DNA from: JACRPZ01 sp040758255
GTDB taxonomy: Bacteria > Nitrospirota > Thermodesulfovibrionia > UBA6902
Direction: 5' to 3'
Length of the DNA stretch: 20,032 nucleotides
Assembly (NCBI GenBank): GCA_040758255.1
Contig: JBFLVX010000026.1
Span: 1-20,032, forward strand
Shown here: positions 8,260-15,673 of the stretch, one piece after another
Position numbering within the stretch: the stretch's first letter is position 1
Layout of the letters: each line of letters starts with the position of its first letter
Notes under the pieces: generated by a model
The model's input: the letters and a program-made list of their open reading frames with translations, nothing else
The model's database searches: none
Told to the model about the DNA's origin: nothing
Translations under genes and position numbers: made by a program

Positions 8260-8664
8260 CTACTTTGTTTTTTCTGCTATCTGTATTCTTGCTATTGCTC
8301 TATTTAGAGCTGCTTCTGCCCTTGCTTTATCAAATTTGTCCTGCTGATTAAGCCTCTCTTCAGCGCGTTTCTTGGCTTCCTGTGCCCTTTCAACATCAAT
8401 ATCAGCAGCCTTTGTAGCGCTGTCGGCAAGTACCGCCACCTTGTCAGGGCCGACTTCTGCATATCCTCCGCTTACAAAAATATATCCTGTCTCAGAGCCC
8501 TTTTTATAGGTAAGCATCCCGACCTTTAGCGTGGTAAGGAACCGCGCATGTTGAGGCAGTACCCCGAATTCACCCTCGCTGCCTGAGGCGACTATTTCAT
8601 CAACCTGGTCCGTGAAAACAAGCCCATACGGTGTTACAATATCTAAAGTCAGTTTATCCGCCAT
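8260..8664 (-). CDS. atpC: ATP synthase F1 epsilon subunit
   Basis: Epsilon sits on the central stalk with gamma, couples rotation to catalysis and inhibits ATP hydrolysis. The 134-residue product has the N-terminal beta-sandwich (LTLDIVTPYGLVFTDQVDEIVASGSEGEFGVLPQHARFLTTLK) and the C-terminal helical hairpin rich in Glu, Ala and Arg (about 88-134). AAAGGA lies 7 bases before the ATG. It is the last structural gene of the ATP synthase cluster. Confidence 0.97.
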   Translation of the reverse strand: MADKLTLDIVTPYGLVFTDQVDEIVASGSEGEFGVLPQHARFLTTLKVGMLTYKKGSETGYIFVSGGYAEVGPDKVAVLADSATKAADIDVERAQEAKKRAEERLNQQDKFDKARAEAALNRAIARIQIAEKTK

Positions 8665-8685
8665 TTATAATCCTTTATATAGTTC

Positions 8686-8739
8686 GGAAGTCATTAGCAC
8701 GGAAGATAGGAAGTTTTTGCTTCCGCACTACAGACTTCC
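8686..8739. repeat. Imperfect inverted repeat between atpD and atpC
   Basis: Arms at 8686-8705 and 8720-8739 are 20 bases long and match at 16 of 20 positions, around a 14-base loop. The arms contain GGAAGTC and CGGAAG blocks. There is no U-tract, so it is unlikely to be a terminator. It may act as an mRNA processing or stability hairpin, or be a dispersed palindromic repeat. Confidence 0.6.
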
Positions 8740-8755
8740 AGGCTTCTGTTCTGTT

Positions 8756-10168
8756 TTATCCGCCCGCCAGCTTCTTCGCCTTCTCTACAACTTCCTCTAT
8801 GCCGCCGACCATGTAAAATGCCTGCTCCGGCAGGTCATCGTATTTGCCTTCAACAACGTCTTTGAAGCCTTTTATCGTATCTGCAAGTTTTACATACTTG
8901 CCGGGGGTTCCGGTAAATGTCTCCGCAACATGGAACGGCTGGCTAAGGAACCTTTGAAGTTTCCTTGCGCGGGAAACAATTAATTTATCGTCTTCAGAAA
9001 GTTCTTCCATTCCTAAGATAGCGATGATGTCCTGAAGCTCTTTATATCTCTGGAGAACTATCTGCACCTTTCTTGCAACTGCATAGTGTTCTTCCCCAAG
9101 AATAAGCGGGTCGAGAATCCTTGATGTTGAATCAAGGGGATCAACAGCAGGGTAAATACCAAGTTCTGAAATCCCTCTTGACAGAACGACCGTACCGTCA
9201 AGGTGTGTAAATGCCGTAGCAACAGCAGGGTCAGTAAGGTCATCAGCAGGAACATAAATAGCCTGCATTGATGTAATAGCGCCTTTGTTTGTGGATGTAA
9301 TCCTTTCCTGAAGCACACCCATATCAGTGCCCAGTGTAGGCTGGTATCCGACCGCTGAAGGCATTCTGCCAAGAAGCGCTGAAAGCTCTGCGCCTGCAAG
9401 TGTGTATCTGAATATGTTATCAAGAAAGATAAGAACGTCCTGTCCCTCGTCCCTGAAATATTCGGCAACTGTAAGAGCTGAAAGCGCAACCCTGGCCCTG
9501 GCCCCTGGCGGCTCATTCATCTGGCCGTAGATGAGGGCTGTTTTTTCGAGAACGCCCCCCTCCTTCATTTCCAGATAAAGGTCATTTCCTTCTCTGGTTC
9601 TTTCACCGACACCCGCAAAGACGGACACGCCGCCGTGGACCATCGCAATATTATGGATCATCTCCATGATAACAACTGTCTTGCCAACACCTGCGCCGCC
9701 GAACATTCCCATCTTTCCGCCTTTAACAAACGGCACAAGCAGGTCAAAAACTTTGACGCCTGTCTCAAAGACCTGTGTCGAAGTATCCTGCGAGGTGAAT
9801 TCAGGGGAAGGCCTGTGAATCGGCAGCCTCTCCTTTGTATCTATAGGCCCCAACTGGTCCACGGATTCACCGATAACATTCATGATCCTGCCGAGCGTTT
9901 TTGCTCCGACAGGGACTGTGATCGGTTGTCCTGTATCAACAGCCTTGGTCCCTCTGACAAGTCCGTCGGTTGCCGACATTGCAACAGTCCTCACCATTTT
10001 ATCACCAAGGTGGGCCGCGACCTCAAGTGTTATATTGATATCGGGTATGCCTTTTCCCTTATCTCCCGGCTGGGCAATTATAAGCGCATTTAAAATTTCA
10101 GGCATTTTATCTTCAAATTCAACATCAACAACTGCGCCGATGACCTGAGCAACTTTACCTTCATTCAT
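8756..10168 (-). CDS. atpD: ATP synthase F1 beta subunit
   Basis: Beta carries the catalytic nucleotide sites of F1. The 470-residue product has the Walker A loop GGAGVGKT (157-164) and GERTREGNDLYLEM, with the catalytic Glu at about 189. It also has the Walker B region DVLIFLDNIFRYT and the ALLGRMPSAVGYQPTL segment. DNIFRY replaces the more usual DNIFRF, a mild change. The start ATG follows GGAGG by 9-11 bases. All expected domains are present. Confidence 0.98.
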   Translation of the reverse strand: MNEGKVAQVIGAVVDVEFEDKMPEILNALIIAQPGDKGKGIPDINITLEVAAHLGDKMVRTVAMSATDGLVRGTKAVDTGQPITVPVGAKTLGRIMNVIGESVDQLGPIDTKERLPIHRPSPEFTSQDTSTQVFETGVKVFDLLVPFVKGGKMGMFGGAGVGKTVVIMEMIHNIAMVHGGVSVFAGVGERTREGNDLYLEMKEGGVLEKTALIYGQMNEPPGARARVALSALTVAEYFRDEGQDVLIFLDNIFRYTLAGAELSALLGRMPSAVGYQPTLGTDMGVLQERITSTNKGAITSMQAIYVPADDLTDPAVATAFTHLDGTVVLSRGISELGIYPAVDPLDSTSRILDPLILGEEHYAVARKVQIVLQRYKELQDIIAILGMEELSEDDKLIVSRARKLQRFLSQPFHVAETFTGTPGKYVKLADTIKGFKDVVEGKYDDLPEQAFYMVGGIEEVVEKAKKLAGG

Positions 10169-10206
10169 GATCTATGTCCTCCATTAATTAAAATCAAATA
10201 TCAAAA

Positions 10207-10261
10207 GTTATTAGTTTTCAGTTGTCAGTGGTTAGCCTAAAAACTAAAAACTGACAACTCA
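10207..10261. repeat. Palindromic repeat between atpG and atpD
   Basis: AGTTGTCAG (10220-10228) pairs with CTGACAACT (10251-10259) around a core GTTAGCCTAAAAACTAA. The same core (GTTAGTCTAAAAACTAA) recurs at about 11180-11196 in the atpA-atpG gap, so the two are members of one family. It could form a hairpin in the atp mRNA; no U-tract follows. Confidence 0.6.
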
Positions 10262-10265
10262 ATCT

Positions 10266-11144
10266 CTATCCTTTCAACGCCTCGACACCGCCCACTATAT
10301 CCATCAGTTCGCCGGTAATGGACGCCTGTCTGGCTTTATTGAACTTGAGTGTGAGTGAGCCGACCATTTCACTGCAGCTCTTTGTCGCGTTCTCCATAGC
10401 AGACATCCTTGCGGCCTCTTCAGCCGCCGAACTCTCAAGGAGCGCCCTGAAAATCTGTATATCAATATTCCTCGGTATCAGTATGTCAAAGATCGCCTCC
10501 ACTGAAGGCTCATAAATAAAATCAGCAGATGCTCCTGAAGCCGCCCCTTCCTTCCCATCTTCTACGGGAGAAAGCGGAAGCAGATGCGCAACTGTCACAG
10601 TCTGCGTGGCCATGGATTTGAAGGCGTTGTACACCACGGTCACCTCATCAATAGTTTCATTTATAAAATTATCTTTCAGGTCTTTTGATATCTCCTGAGC
10701 GTTTGAGAAACTCACATTCCCTGAGATGCCTGTCCATGAATTCCGGACGGCAAAGCCCCTTCTTTTAAAGTAATCCCTTGCCTTCTTCCCTACGGTGCTG
10801 ATGCTTACATGGAACCCATCTTTTGTATGTTCGTCAATGAATCTTTGCGCTGCCTTAAGGATATTTGTATTAAAGGCTCCGCAAAGCCCTCTGTCGGAAG
10901 TGATTACCAACACCTCCACAGTCTTCCTCGGCCTGCAAGCTAACAATGGATGTGATTCCCTGTCAGCGCCTTTGGCAAGGCTCATAAGAACTTCGCGCAT
11001 CTTGTCCGCATATGGCCTCAGATCAAGCATCCGGTTCTGCACCTTTCTCAGCTTTGAGGCAGAGACCATCTTCATGGCCTTGGTGATCTTCTGGGTGTTC
11101 TGGACCGCCTTTATTCTTTTCTTTATATCTCTTAAAGTAGCCAT
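10266..11144 (-). CDS. atpG: ATP synthase F1 gamma subunit
   Basis: Gamma is the rotating central shaft of F1. The 292-residue product opens with the standard MATLRDIKKRIKAVQNTQKITKAMKMVSASKLRK coiled helix. It contains TSDRGLCGAFNTNI in the Rossmann-like middle and ends with the C-terminal helix FNKARQASITGELMDIVGG. The first codon is preceded directly by a CAGTTGT tandem array instead of a Shine-Dalgarno sequence. Initiation may therefore depend on readthrough from atpA or on an unstructured leader. Confidence 0.98.
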   Translation of the reverse strand: MATLRDIKKRIKAVQNTQKITKAMKMVSASKLRKVQNRMLDLRPYADKMREVLMSLAKGADRESHPLLACRPRKTVEVLVITSDRGLCGAFNTNILKAAQRFIDEHTKDGFHVSISTVGKKARDYFKRRGFAVRNSWTGISGNVSFSNAQEISKDLKDNFINETIDEVTVVYNAFKSMATQTVTVAHLLPLSPVEDGKEGAASGASADFIYEPSVEAIFDILIPRNIDIQIFRALLESSAAEEAARMSAMENATKSCSEMVGSLTLKFNKARQASITGELMDIVGGVEALKG

Positions 11145-11146
11145 CT

Positions 11147-11201
11147 CAGTTGTCAGTTGTCAGTTGTCAGTTGTCAGTTGTTAGTCTAAAAACTAACAGC
11201 T
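11147..11201. repeat. CAGTTGT x5 tandem array plus hairpin, upstream of atpG
   Basis: Five perfect 7-base units lie at 11147-11181. They run into AGTTGTTAGT (11176-11185), which pairs with ACTAACAGCT (11192-11201) with one mismatch around CTAAAA. The array ends 2 bases from the atpG ATG and occupies the whole ribosome binding region. Seven-base units could change number by slippage. Confidence 0.85.
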
Positions 11202-11219
11202 AATCCATAACAACTTATT

Positions 11220-12737
11220 TTACGCCTGAAATCCTTTCTTGAATTCTTCTATAGCCTGAACCAGTTTTGCTTTCAGGCTGTCGTCAATCGCCTTCTTGTC
11301 AGCGAGTTCCTTGCGTAGATCATCCTTTGTTACTTTAATGAACTTCACGAATTCCTCTTCGAATTTCTTGACGGCTTCAACCGGGATGTCATCGAGATAG
11401 CCCTGAGTGCCGGCAAAAAGGACAATGACCTGATCCTGCATGGTCATGGGAACATACTGGTTCTGCTTGAGAAGTTCAACCATCCTCTTTCCGCGTTCTA
11501 TCTGTTTGAGAGTCGCTTTATCAAGATCAGAGCCGAACTGTGCAAACGCAGCCATTTCCCTGAACTGCGCGAGGTCGAGCCTTAGAGTTCCGGCAACCTG
11601 CTTCATCGCCTTTGTCTGTGCAGCGCCGCCGACACGGCTGACTGAAAGACCGACGTTGACCGCGGGCCTTACGCCTGCGTAGAAGAGCTCCGGCTCAAGG
11701 TAGATCTGCCCGTCTGTGATGGAGATAACGTTTGTCGGAATATAACCGGAAACGTCACCAGCCTGCGTCTCAATGATCGGAAGCGCAGTAAGCGAGCCGC
11801 CGCCTAATTTATCGGAGAGTTTTGCCGCCCTCTCCAGCAGTCTTGAATGGAGATAAAATACGTCTCCAGGGAACGCCTCACGTCCCGGAGGGCGCCTGAG
11901 CAGCAGCGAAAGCTGCCTGTATGCCGTGGCCTGTTTGCTAAGATCGTCATATATGATCAATGCATGCTTGCCTTTGTCCCTGAAATATTCTCCCATGGCA
12001 CAGCCTGTATACGGAGCGATATACTGAAGCGGCGACGGTTCACTCGCTGTCGCGGAGACGATGATTGTGTGCTCCAACGCGCCTTCTTCTTCGAGTTTTT
12101 TGGCAACACGTACCACGTTGGAACGCTTCTGGCCAACAGCAACATATATACATAAAACGTCTCCGCCTTTCTGGTTGATAATGGCGTCAACTCCAATTGC
12201 GGTTTTTCCTGTCTGCCGGTCGCCGATTATAAGCTCTCTCTGTCCCCTTCCAACCGGTATCATAGCGTCTACTGCCTTCAGTCCTGTCTGCATAGGCTGA
12301 CGAACAGGCTGCCTGTCAATGATACCGGGAGCCACCACATCAACTATCCTGCTTTCTGTTGAGTTGATTGGGCCTTTCCCGTCAATCGGCTGGCCGATAG
12401 CATTGACCACTCTTCCGAGCAGGGCTTCTCCAACAGGGACAGACATGATCTTCCCTGTGCGTTTTACAAGATCGCCTTCCTTGATAAGAGTATCTTCACC
12501 GAATAGAACCGCGCCGACTGAATCCGTCTCAAGGTTCAGCGCCATCCCGAATACATTATTGGGAAATTCGAGAAGCTCGGAAGCCATGCACTTATCAAGT
12601 CCGTATATCTTCGCGATGCCGTCGCCGACCTTAACAACTGTGCCGACTTCGCTTACGTCAACACGTTTCTCAAAATCCGTTATCTGCCTCTTTATTAATT
12701 CACTTATTTCTTCAGCTTTAAGCTCTGAAATCTCCAT
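11220..12737 (-). CDS. atpA: ATP synthase F1 alpha subunit
   Basis: Alpha forms the non-catalytic nucleotide sites and supplies the arginine finger. The 505-residue product has an N-terminal helix and beta-barrel, the Walker A loop GDRQTGKT (172-179), ALIIYDDLSKQATAYRQ, and SVSRVGGAAQTKAMK with the finger Arg. The helical C-terminal domain is complete. A GGGGGGTGA run 6 bases before the ATG acts as ribosome binding site. It follows atpH by 33 bases. Confidence 0.98.
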   Translation of the reverse strand: MEISELKAEEISELIKRQITDFEKRVDVSEVGTVVKVGDGIAKIYGLDKCMASELLEFPNNVFGMALNLETDSVGAVLFGEDTLIKEGDLVKRTGKIMSVPVGEALLGRVVNAIGQPIDGKGPINSTESRIVDVVAPGIIDRQPVRQPMQTGLKAVDAMIPVGRGQRELIIGDRQTGKTAIGVDAIINQKGGDVLCIYVAVGQKRSNVVRVAKKLEEEGALEHTIIVSATASEPSPLQYIAPYTGCAMGEYFRDKGKHALIIYDDLSKQATAYRQLSLLLRRPPGREAFPGDVFYLHSRLLERAAKLSDKLGGGSLTALPIIETQAGDVSGYIPTNVISITDGQIYLEPELFYAGVRPAVNVGLSVSRVGGAAQTKAMKQVAGTLRLDLAQFREMAAFAQFGSDLDKATLKQIERGKRMVELLKQNQYVPMTMQDQVIVLFAGTQGYLDDIPVEAVKKFEEEFVKFIKVTKDDLRKELADKKAIDDSLKAKLVQAIEEFKKGFQA

Positions 12738-12770
12738 TAAGTCACCCCCCGAATAATTATCAGTCGTAAT

Positions 12771-13307
12771 TTATCTTGCAAGCTCAGCTTTCAAAAGTTG
12801 AAGCTGGCCTCTAAGGCTGCTGTCATATACAGTGCTGCCGACCTTTACAATAAAACCGCCGATGAGCGAAGGATCAAGACTGCTCTCAATCTCAACCTCT
12901 TTATTTGTCATCGCCCTTAACGCCGCTTTAAGCCTGTTGCTGTAGTTTTCATCAAGCGCCACCGGAGATGATACCTCTGCTGTCACCTTTCCGATTTTCC
13001 CCTCATATATGCTCAAGGAAGCGCTGACTATCTCTTTGATGGCTGAAACAACGCCCTGCGTAATTATCAAAGTCAGGAATTTAGCCCCTTGAGGCGATGC
13101 CTTCATATGAGAAAGTATCTGATCAAGCGCCTTCTTCTTTTCGTCTTCGGAAAATATCTGGCTTGCAAAGAGGAGCTTAAATCTTCTGTCCGCGTCAATC
13201 AGCCCTGAAAACACTTTAAGCTCTTCTATAACTCCGGGCACTGCTGAAATATCAACAGTATTTATCAGCGCCCTGCTGAACTTTTTTGCAACATAGGTCT
13301 TGTTCAA
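12771..13307 (-). CDS. atpH: ATP synthase F1 delta subunit
   Basis: Delta (OSCP homologue) joins the peripheral stalk to the top of F1. The 178-residue product has the six-helix N-terminal domain opening VAKKFSRALINTVD. It ends with the family signature SSLDPSLIGGFIVKVGSTVYDSSLRGQL. The start is a TTG that overlaps the atpF stop (TTGA), supported by GAGGT six bases upstream and by homology reaching the first residues. The unusual start and overlap imply coupling to atpF. Confidence 0.95.
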   Translation of the reverse strand: MNKTYVAKKFSRALINTVDISAVPGVIEELKVFSGLIDADRRFKLLFASQIFSEDEKKKALDQILSHMKASPQGAKFLTLIITQGVVSAIKEIVSASLSIYEGKIGKVTAEVSSPVALDENYSNRLKAALRAMTNKEVEIESSLDPSLIGGFIVKVGSTVYDSSLRGQLQLLKAELAR

Positions 13308-13897
13308 TTATTTACCTCAAGTTTCTTGATATAGTCATCAAAGAGGCCTTCCTGCTCTTTCTGTCCTAACTTCTCCTTGATCTGTTTCTCCGCAAGCTCA
13401 AGCGCCATAAGCGCGGCCTCGGTCTTTATTGATTTCTTTGCTTTCTCCAGTTCAAAATTCATATTTGCTTTTGCCTGCTCAATTATCCTCTCTTTAATGT
13501 GTTCACCTTCGGCAATAAGAGTAGCCTTCTCTCTCTCGCCGGCCTGTTTTGCTCCTTCAAGGATCTTATTTATTTCGCTGTCGGTATTTTTAAGTTTTGC
13601 CTGAACCTCATCAAGCGTCTTCCTTGCAAGCGCCTTTGCCTCTTCAGCCTCTTTTATTGACTTTTCTATCAGCTCTGTGCGCTTCTGAAGAAATTCCCTG
13701 ACCGGCTTGCGCCCGAAATGGAAAAGAACGCCAAAGAGTATGGAAAAATTAATGATCGGCCATACCCAGTCTTTCCATGTGAAGTGCTGCTCTCCGTGCC
13801 CTCCGCCAAATGCAAACGCAGACGCAGCGAATATAAAATTGGCAGCGATTATAAAGAAGAAGAGTATCGTGATTTGGGATTTGGAAGTTCTTTTCAT
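13304..13897 (-). CDS. atpF: ATP synthase F0 b subunit
   Basis: The b subunit is a peripheral stalk component. The 197-residue product has an unusual N terminus: a signal-like hydrophobic stretch (9-29, ending SAFAFGGG), then a second membrane helix (about 46-61) in HFTWKDWVWPIINFSILFGVLFHF. A long charged coiled coil with conserved RKPVREFLQKR follows. The extra N-terminal segment may be cleaved or retained. ATGA overlap with the b' gene and TTGA overlap with atpH show tight coupling. Confidence 0.95.
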   Translation of the reverse strand: MKRTSKSQITILFFFIIAANFIFAASAFAFGGGHGEQHFTWKDWVWPIINFSILFGVLFHFGRKPVREFLQKRTELIEKSIKEAEEAKALARKTLDEVQAKLKNTDSEINKILEGAKQAGEREKATLIAEGEHIKERIIEQAKANMNFELEKAKKSIKTEAALMALELAEKQIKEKLGQKEQEGLFDDYIKKLEVNN

Positions 13898-14313
13898 GCA
13901 GACACCATCTTTTCCACTATCTTCTCTGAAAAGGCCTTAATATCCGCCCTCAGTTTATCTTTTGTCTCTTTCACTACGGCGTCAAGATCCTGTTTTGCCT
14001 TCATGCCGATAGCTGCAGCATCCTTCTGGGCCGCTTCGAGTGTCTCTTTCTGAACTCTGGCACCTTCACTCTTCAGCTCTTCGTGAATGCCCCTCGCCTT
14101 TTCATTTGCCTCAGCTATTTTTGCATCAAACTGAGCAAGCAGATTGTCCTTCTCCGCAGCCATATCCTTTGCTTCGTCAAGGAACCCCTTTGTACGCTTC
14201 TCCCTTTCCTTGAAGAGCTTTAAGATAGGCTGAAAAAGGACGATATTGAGGATTATCAGCAGTGCGAGAAAATTAATTAACTGTGCAAAAAACCACTTGT
14301 TGAGTTCTAACAT
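13894..14313 (-). CDS. atpF': ATP synthase F0 b' subunit (second b-type stalk subunit)
   Basis: This 139-residue protein has one N-terminal membrane helix (about 8-30, AQLINFLALLIILNIVLFQPI). The rest is a charged coiled coil rich in Lys, Glu and Ala. Position in front of b and the FxQPIxKLF motif mark it as b', so the peripheral stalk is probably a b/b' heterodimer, as in several lineages with split operons. AGGAG about 6 bases before the ATG is a clear ribosome binding site. It is the first gene of the operon. No atpB (a) or atpE (c) gene lies upstream. Confidence 0.92.
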   Translation of the reverse strand: MLELNKWFFAQLINFLALLIILNIVLFQPILKLFKEREKRTKGFLDEAKDMAAEKDNLLAQFDAKIAEANEKARGIHEELKSEGARVQKETLEAAQKDAAAIGMKAKQDLDAVVKETKDKLRADIKAFSEKIVEKMVSA

Positions 14314-14376
14314 CCAAGCTCCTAACCATTTAATATAAATGAAGAAACTCTAAGGCGCAAAAAAACAAACAGAATA

Positions 14377-14405
14377 AAAATAGCAGGACAACCGACTTTT
14401 GTCAA
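14377..14405 (-). promoter_or_regulatory. sigma70 promoter for the atp operon
   Basis: On the minus strand a perfect TTGACA (14405-14400) is followed after 17 bases by TATTTT (14382-14377). The predicted start is near 14370, giving a leader of about 55 bases before the b' ATG. It is the best promoter in the window by sequence, and its position fits the first gene of the operon. Confidence 0.7.
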
Positions 14406-14420
14406 CCAGCCTATAAAAAT

Positions 14421-14477
14421 ATTTGCGAAACTTATAAAAGAAATGACAATTCGATTGTTTATTTGTGAGTTTATTTT
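14421..14477. repeat. 57-bp direct repeat, left copy (flanks the toxin-antitoxin pairs)
   Basis: The sequence beginning ATTTGCGAAACTTATAAAAG matches 16088-16144 at 48 of 57 positions without gaps. It lies just upstream of the atp promoter. The two copies enclose both AbrB/PIN toxin-antitoxin cassettes. Confidence 0.75.
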
Positions 14478-14480
14478 GTC

Positions 14481-14550
14481 GTCATTCCAGCGTAGGCGGG
14501 AATCCACCCTTCGACAAGCTCATGGTGACTGTCATGGTGAACCTGTCGAA
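14481..14550. repeat. Two adjacent dispersed palindromic repeats
   Basis: GTCATTCCAGCGTAGGCGGG (from 14481, through 14506) has the form of the GTCATTCC...GGAATCCA intergenic repeat common in many bacterial genomes. Next to it, 14510-14529 and 14531-14550 are inverted arms (15 of 20 matches, TTCGACA...TGTCGAA) of another widespread repeat. Together with the atp promoter, the direct repeat and the vapB operator they account for the 14314-14628 gap. No gene is seen there. Confidence 0.65.
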
Positions 14551-14571
14551 CCATGGATGCAATAGATTGCA

Positions 14572-14610
14572 ATTTATACTGATTTCTGATATTCTGAAAT
14601 CAGTATAAAT
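14572..14610. promoter_or_regulatory. Operator-like palindrome upstream of the first antitoxin gene
   Basis: Perfect 15-base inverted arms (14572-14586 and 14596-14610, ATTTATACTGATTTC and its complement) surround 9 bases. They lie 18 bases before the antitoxin ATG. The left arm contains a TATACT that could be a -10 box. Antitoxins of this type usually bind such palindromes to repress their own operon. Confidence 0.6.
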
Positions 14611-14628
14611 GAAACAGGGAGGTCTAAA

Positions 14629-14916
14629 ATGGAGGCTATAAAAACAGCTGTAACGGAGATAAAGTCCCGAGGGCAGTTAACTATCCCAAAGAAAATAAGA
14701 GACTTAAGCCATCTTGAGGAAGGCCAGGTTGTTTCCATAATCCCGCTTGGAGATTCCGTAATCATCACACCGCAAAGGCTTGAACTCGATGAGGCAAGAC
14801 GGCAGATAAGAAAGATAATCAAGGCTTCAGGGATTTCAGAGGAAGATTTGCTGGCAGGACTTAAGGAAGAGAGAGATAAACTCTACAAAGAAACCTATGC
14901 CAAAAAGAAGATTTAA
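14629..14916 (+). CDS. AbrB/MazE-type antitoxin of a PIN toxin pair
   Basis: This 95-residue DNA-binding antitoxin has a swapped-hairpin AbrB fold at about 8-50. It contains the typical SRGQLTIPKKIRDLSHLEEGQVV stretch, then a charged helical tail (54-95) that would neutralise the toxin. GGGAGGT lies 6 bases before the ATG. The stop lies 20 bases inside the next gene, the usual overlap of toxin-antitoxin operons. It probably represses its operon through the palindrome at 14572-14610. Confidence 0.9.
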   Translation: MEAIKTAVTEIKSRGQLTIPKKIRDLSHLEEGQVVSIIPLGDSVIITPQRLELDEARRQIRKIIKASGISEEDLLAGLKEERDKLYKETYAKKKI

Positions 14917-15358
14917 GGTATTTCTTGATTCCAATGTCATAATCTCAGGCCTCTTCTCGGATAAAGGCTCTCCGAGAGTTATTCTTGATCTGTTAAGCCT
15001 AAACCTCCCTGTGCTTTCAAGTGTAACAGGCGAATATAATATCATTGAAATAGAACGGAATTTATTAAAAAAAATGCCCGGGGTTCTTCCTGTCTACAAG
15101 AAATATCTTAAGCTCCTTAATCTTGAGATCGTGCCGCTGCCTGCGTCCGGTGATATAAAAAAACTATTCGGACATACCTCCGACAAAGACATTCCTGTTC
15201 TTGCATCCGCAATGATCAGCGATGCAGATTTTCTTGTTACGGGAGATAAAAAAGATTTCTTAAAGCTAAAAGGCAGATATTCCTTTAAGATCCTGACGCC
15301 AGCGGAATTTCTTGAGATAATTATTCCTGAAATTGTTAGTGTGGTTGAAAGCGAGTAG
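14897..15358 (+). CDS. PIN-domain toxin (COG1569-like putative ribonuclease)
   Basis: This 153-residue PIN protein is a probable metal-dependent RNase of the type II toxin class annotated as putative toxin component, PIN family. FLDSNVIISGLFSDKGSPRVIL (9-30) supplies the first acid, D11. NIIEIERN supplies E51 or E53, and SDKDIPVLASAMISDADFLVTGDKKDF (95-121) supplies D96, D98 and D117. Residues 9-30 match the N terminus typical of COG1569 rather than classical VapC. The RNA target is unknown. No frame damage is seen, so it should be active when free of antitoxin. Confidence 0.88.
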   Translation: MPKRRFKVFLDSNVIISGLFSDKGSPRVILDLLSLNLPVLSSVTGEYNIIEIERNLLKKMPGVLPVYKKYLKLLNLEIVPLPASGDIKKLFGHTSDKDIPVLASAMISDADFLVTGDKKDFLKLKGRYSFKILTPAEFLEIIIPEIVSVVESE

Positions 15359-15368
15359 AAATGAATGT

Positions 15369-15408
15369 TTGACTTTAAATAAGGTAATACCTAAAATATA
15401 GGTAATAC
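15369..15408 (+). promoter_or_regulatory. Promoter and repeated operator for the second vapBC pair
   Basis: TTGACT (15369-15374), a 17-base spacer and TAAAAT (15392-15397) form a strong sigma70 promoter. AGGTAATAC occurs twice (15382-15390 and 15400-15408), 18 bases apart, on either side of the -10 box. This is the expected arrangement for autorepression by the antitoxin. Confidence 0.6.
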
Positions 15409-15426
15409 TATTTTGGAGGTAGGAAA

Positions 15427-15669
15427 ATGTCAACGATAACAAAAAAGGGGCAGGTGACTATCCCGAAGCCATTTAGAGAAACCCTGCATATAAAAGAAGG
15501 CGACCGTCTTGAATTCGAAATGAAAGACGACATGCTGATCTTGAAGAAAAAGGAGAGAAAATCAATACTCAGTCTCGGCGGAATTGCAAAAGGCAGGAAA
15601 GTTGGATTTGGAGACGAGAGGGAGTTTACCAAAAAAGTTATTACGAAGCGGATTGCAAAAGGGGAATGA
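15427..15669 (+). CDS. vapB: VapB antitoxin, AbrB family
   Basis: This 80-residue antitoxin has a canonical AbrB N terminus, MSTITKKGQVTIPKPFRETL, then IKEGDRLEFEMKDDMLILKK to about residue 43, and a short basic tail that should contact the toxin. GGAGGT lies 7 bases before the ATG. The next gene starts 4 bases after its stop. The N-terminal fold differs clearly in sequence from the other antitoxin at 14629, so this is not a recent duplicate. Confidence 0.92.
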   Translation: MSTITKKGQVTIPKPFRETLHIKEGDRLEFEMKDDMLILKKKERKSILSLGGIAKGRKVGFGDEREFTKKVITKRIAKGE

Positions 15670-15673
15670 AAAG

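Noticed and set aside
9058..9516. 152-codon open frame antisense-phase inside atpD
   Set aside because: It is an alternate frame of atpD with low-complexity Leu/Thr-rich translation and no family likeness.
9635..10093. 152-codon plus-strand frame opposite atpD
   Set aside because: It lies wholly across a conserved gene, with no ribosome binding site and a His/Cys-rich shadow composition.
11147..11181. CRISPR-like array
   Set aside because: The five CAGTTGT units are only 7 bases long with no spacers.
14322..14507. 61-codon minus-strand frame between the atp promoter and the dispersed repeats
   Set aside because: Its first residues (MDSRLRWNDD) are the translation of a common dispersed palindromic repeat, and it crosses the atp promoter.
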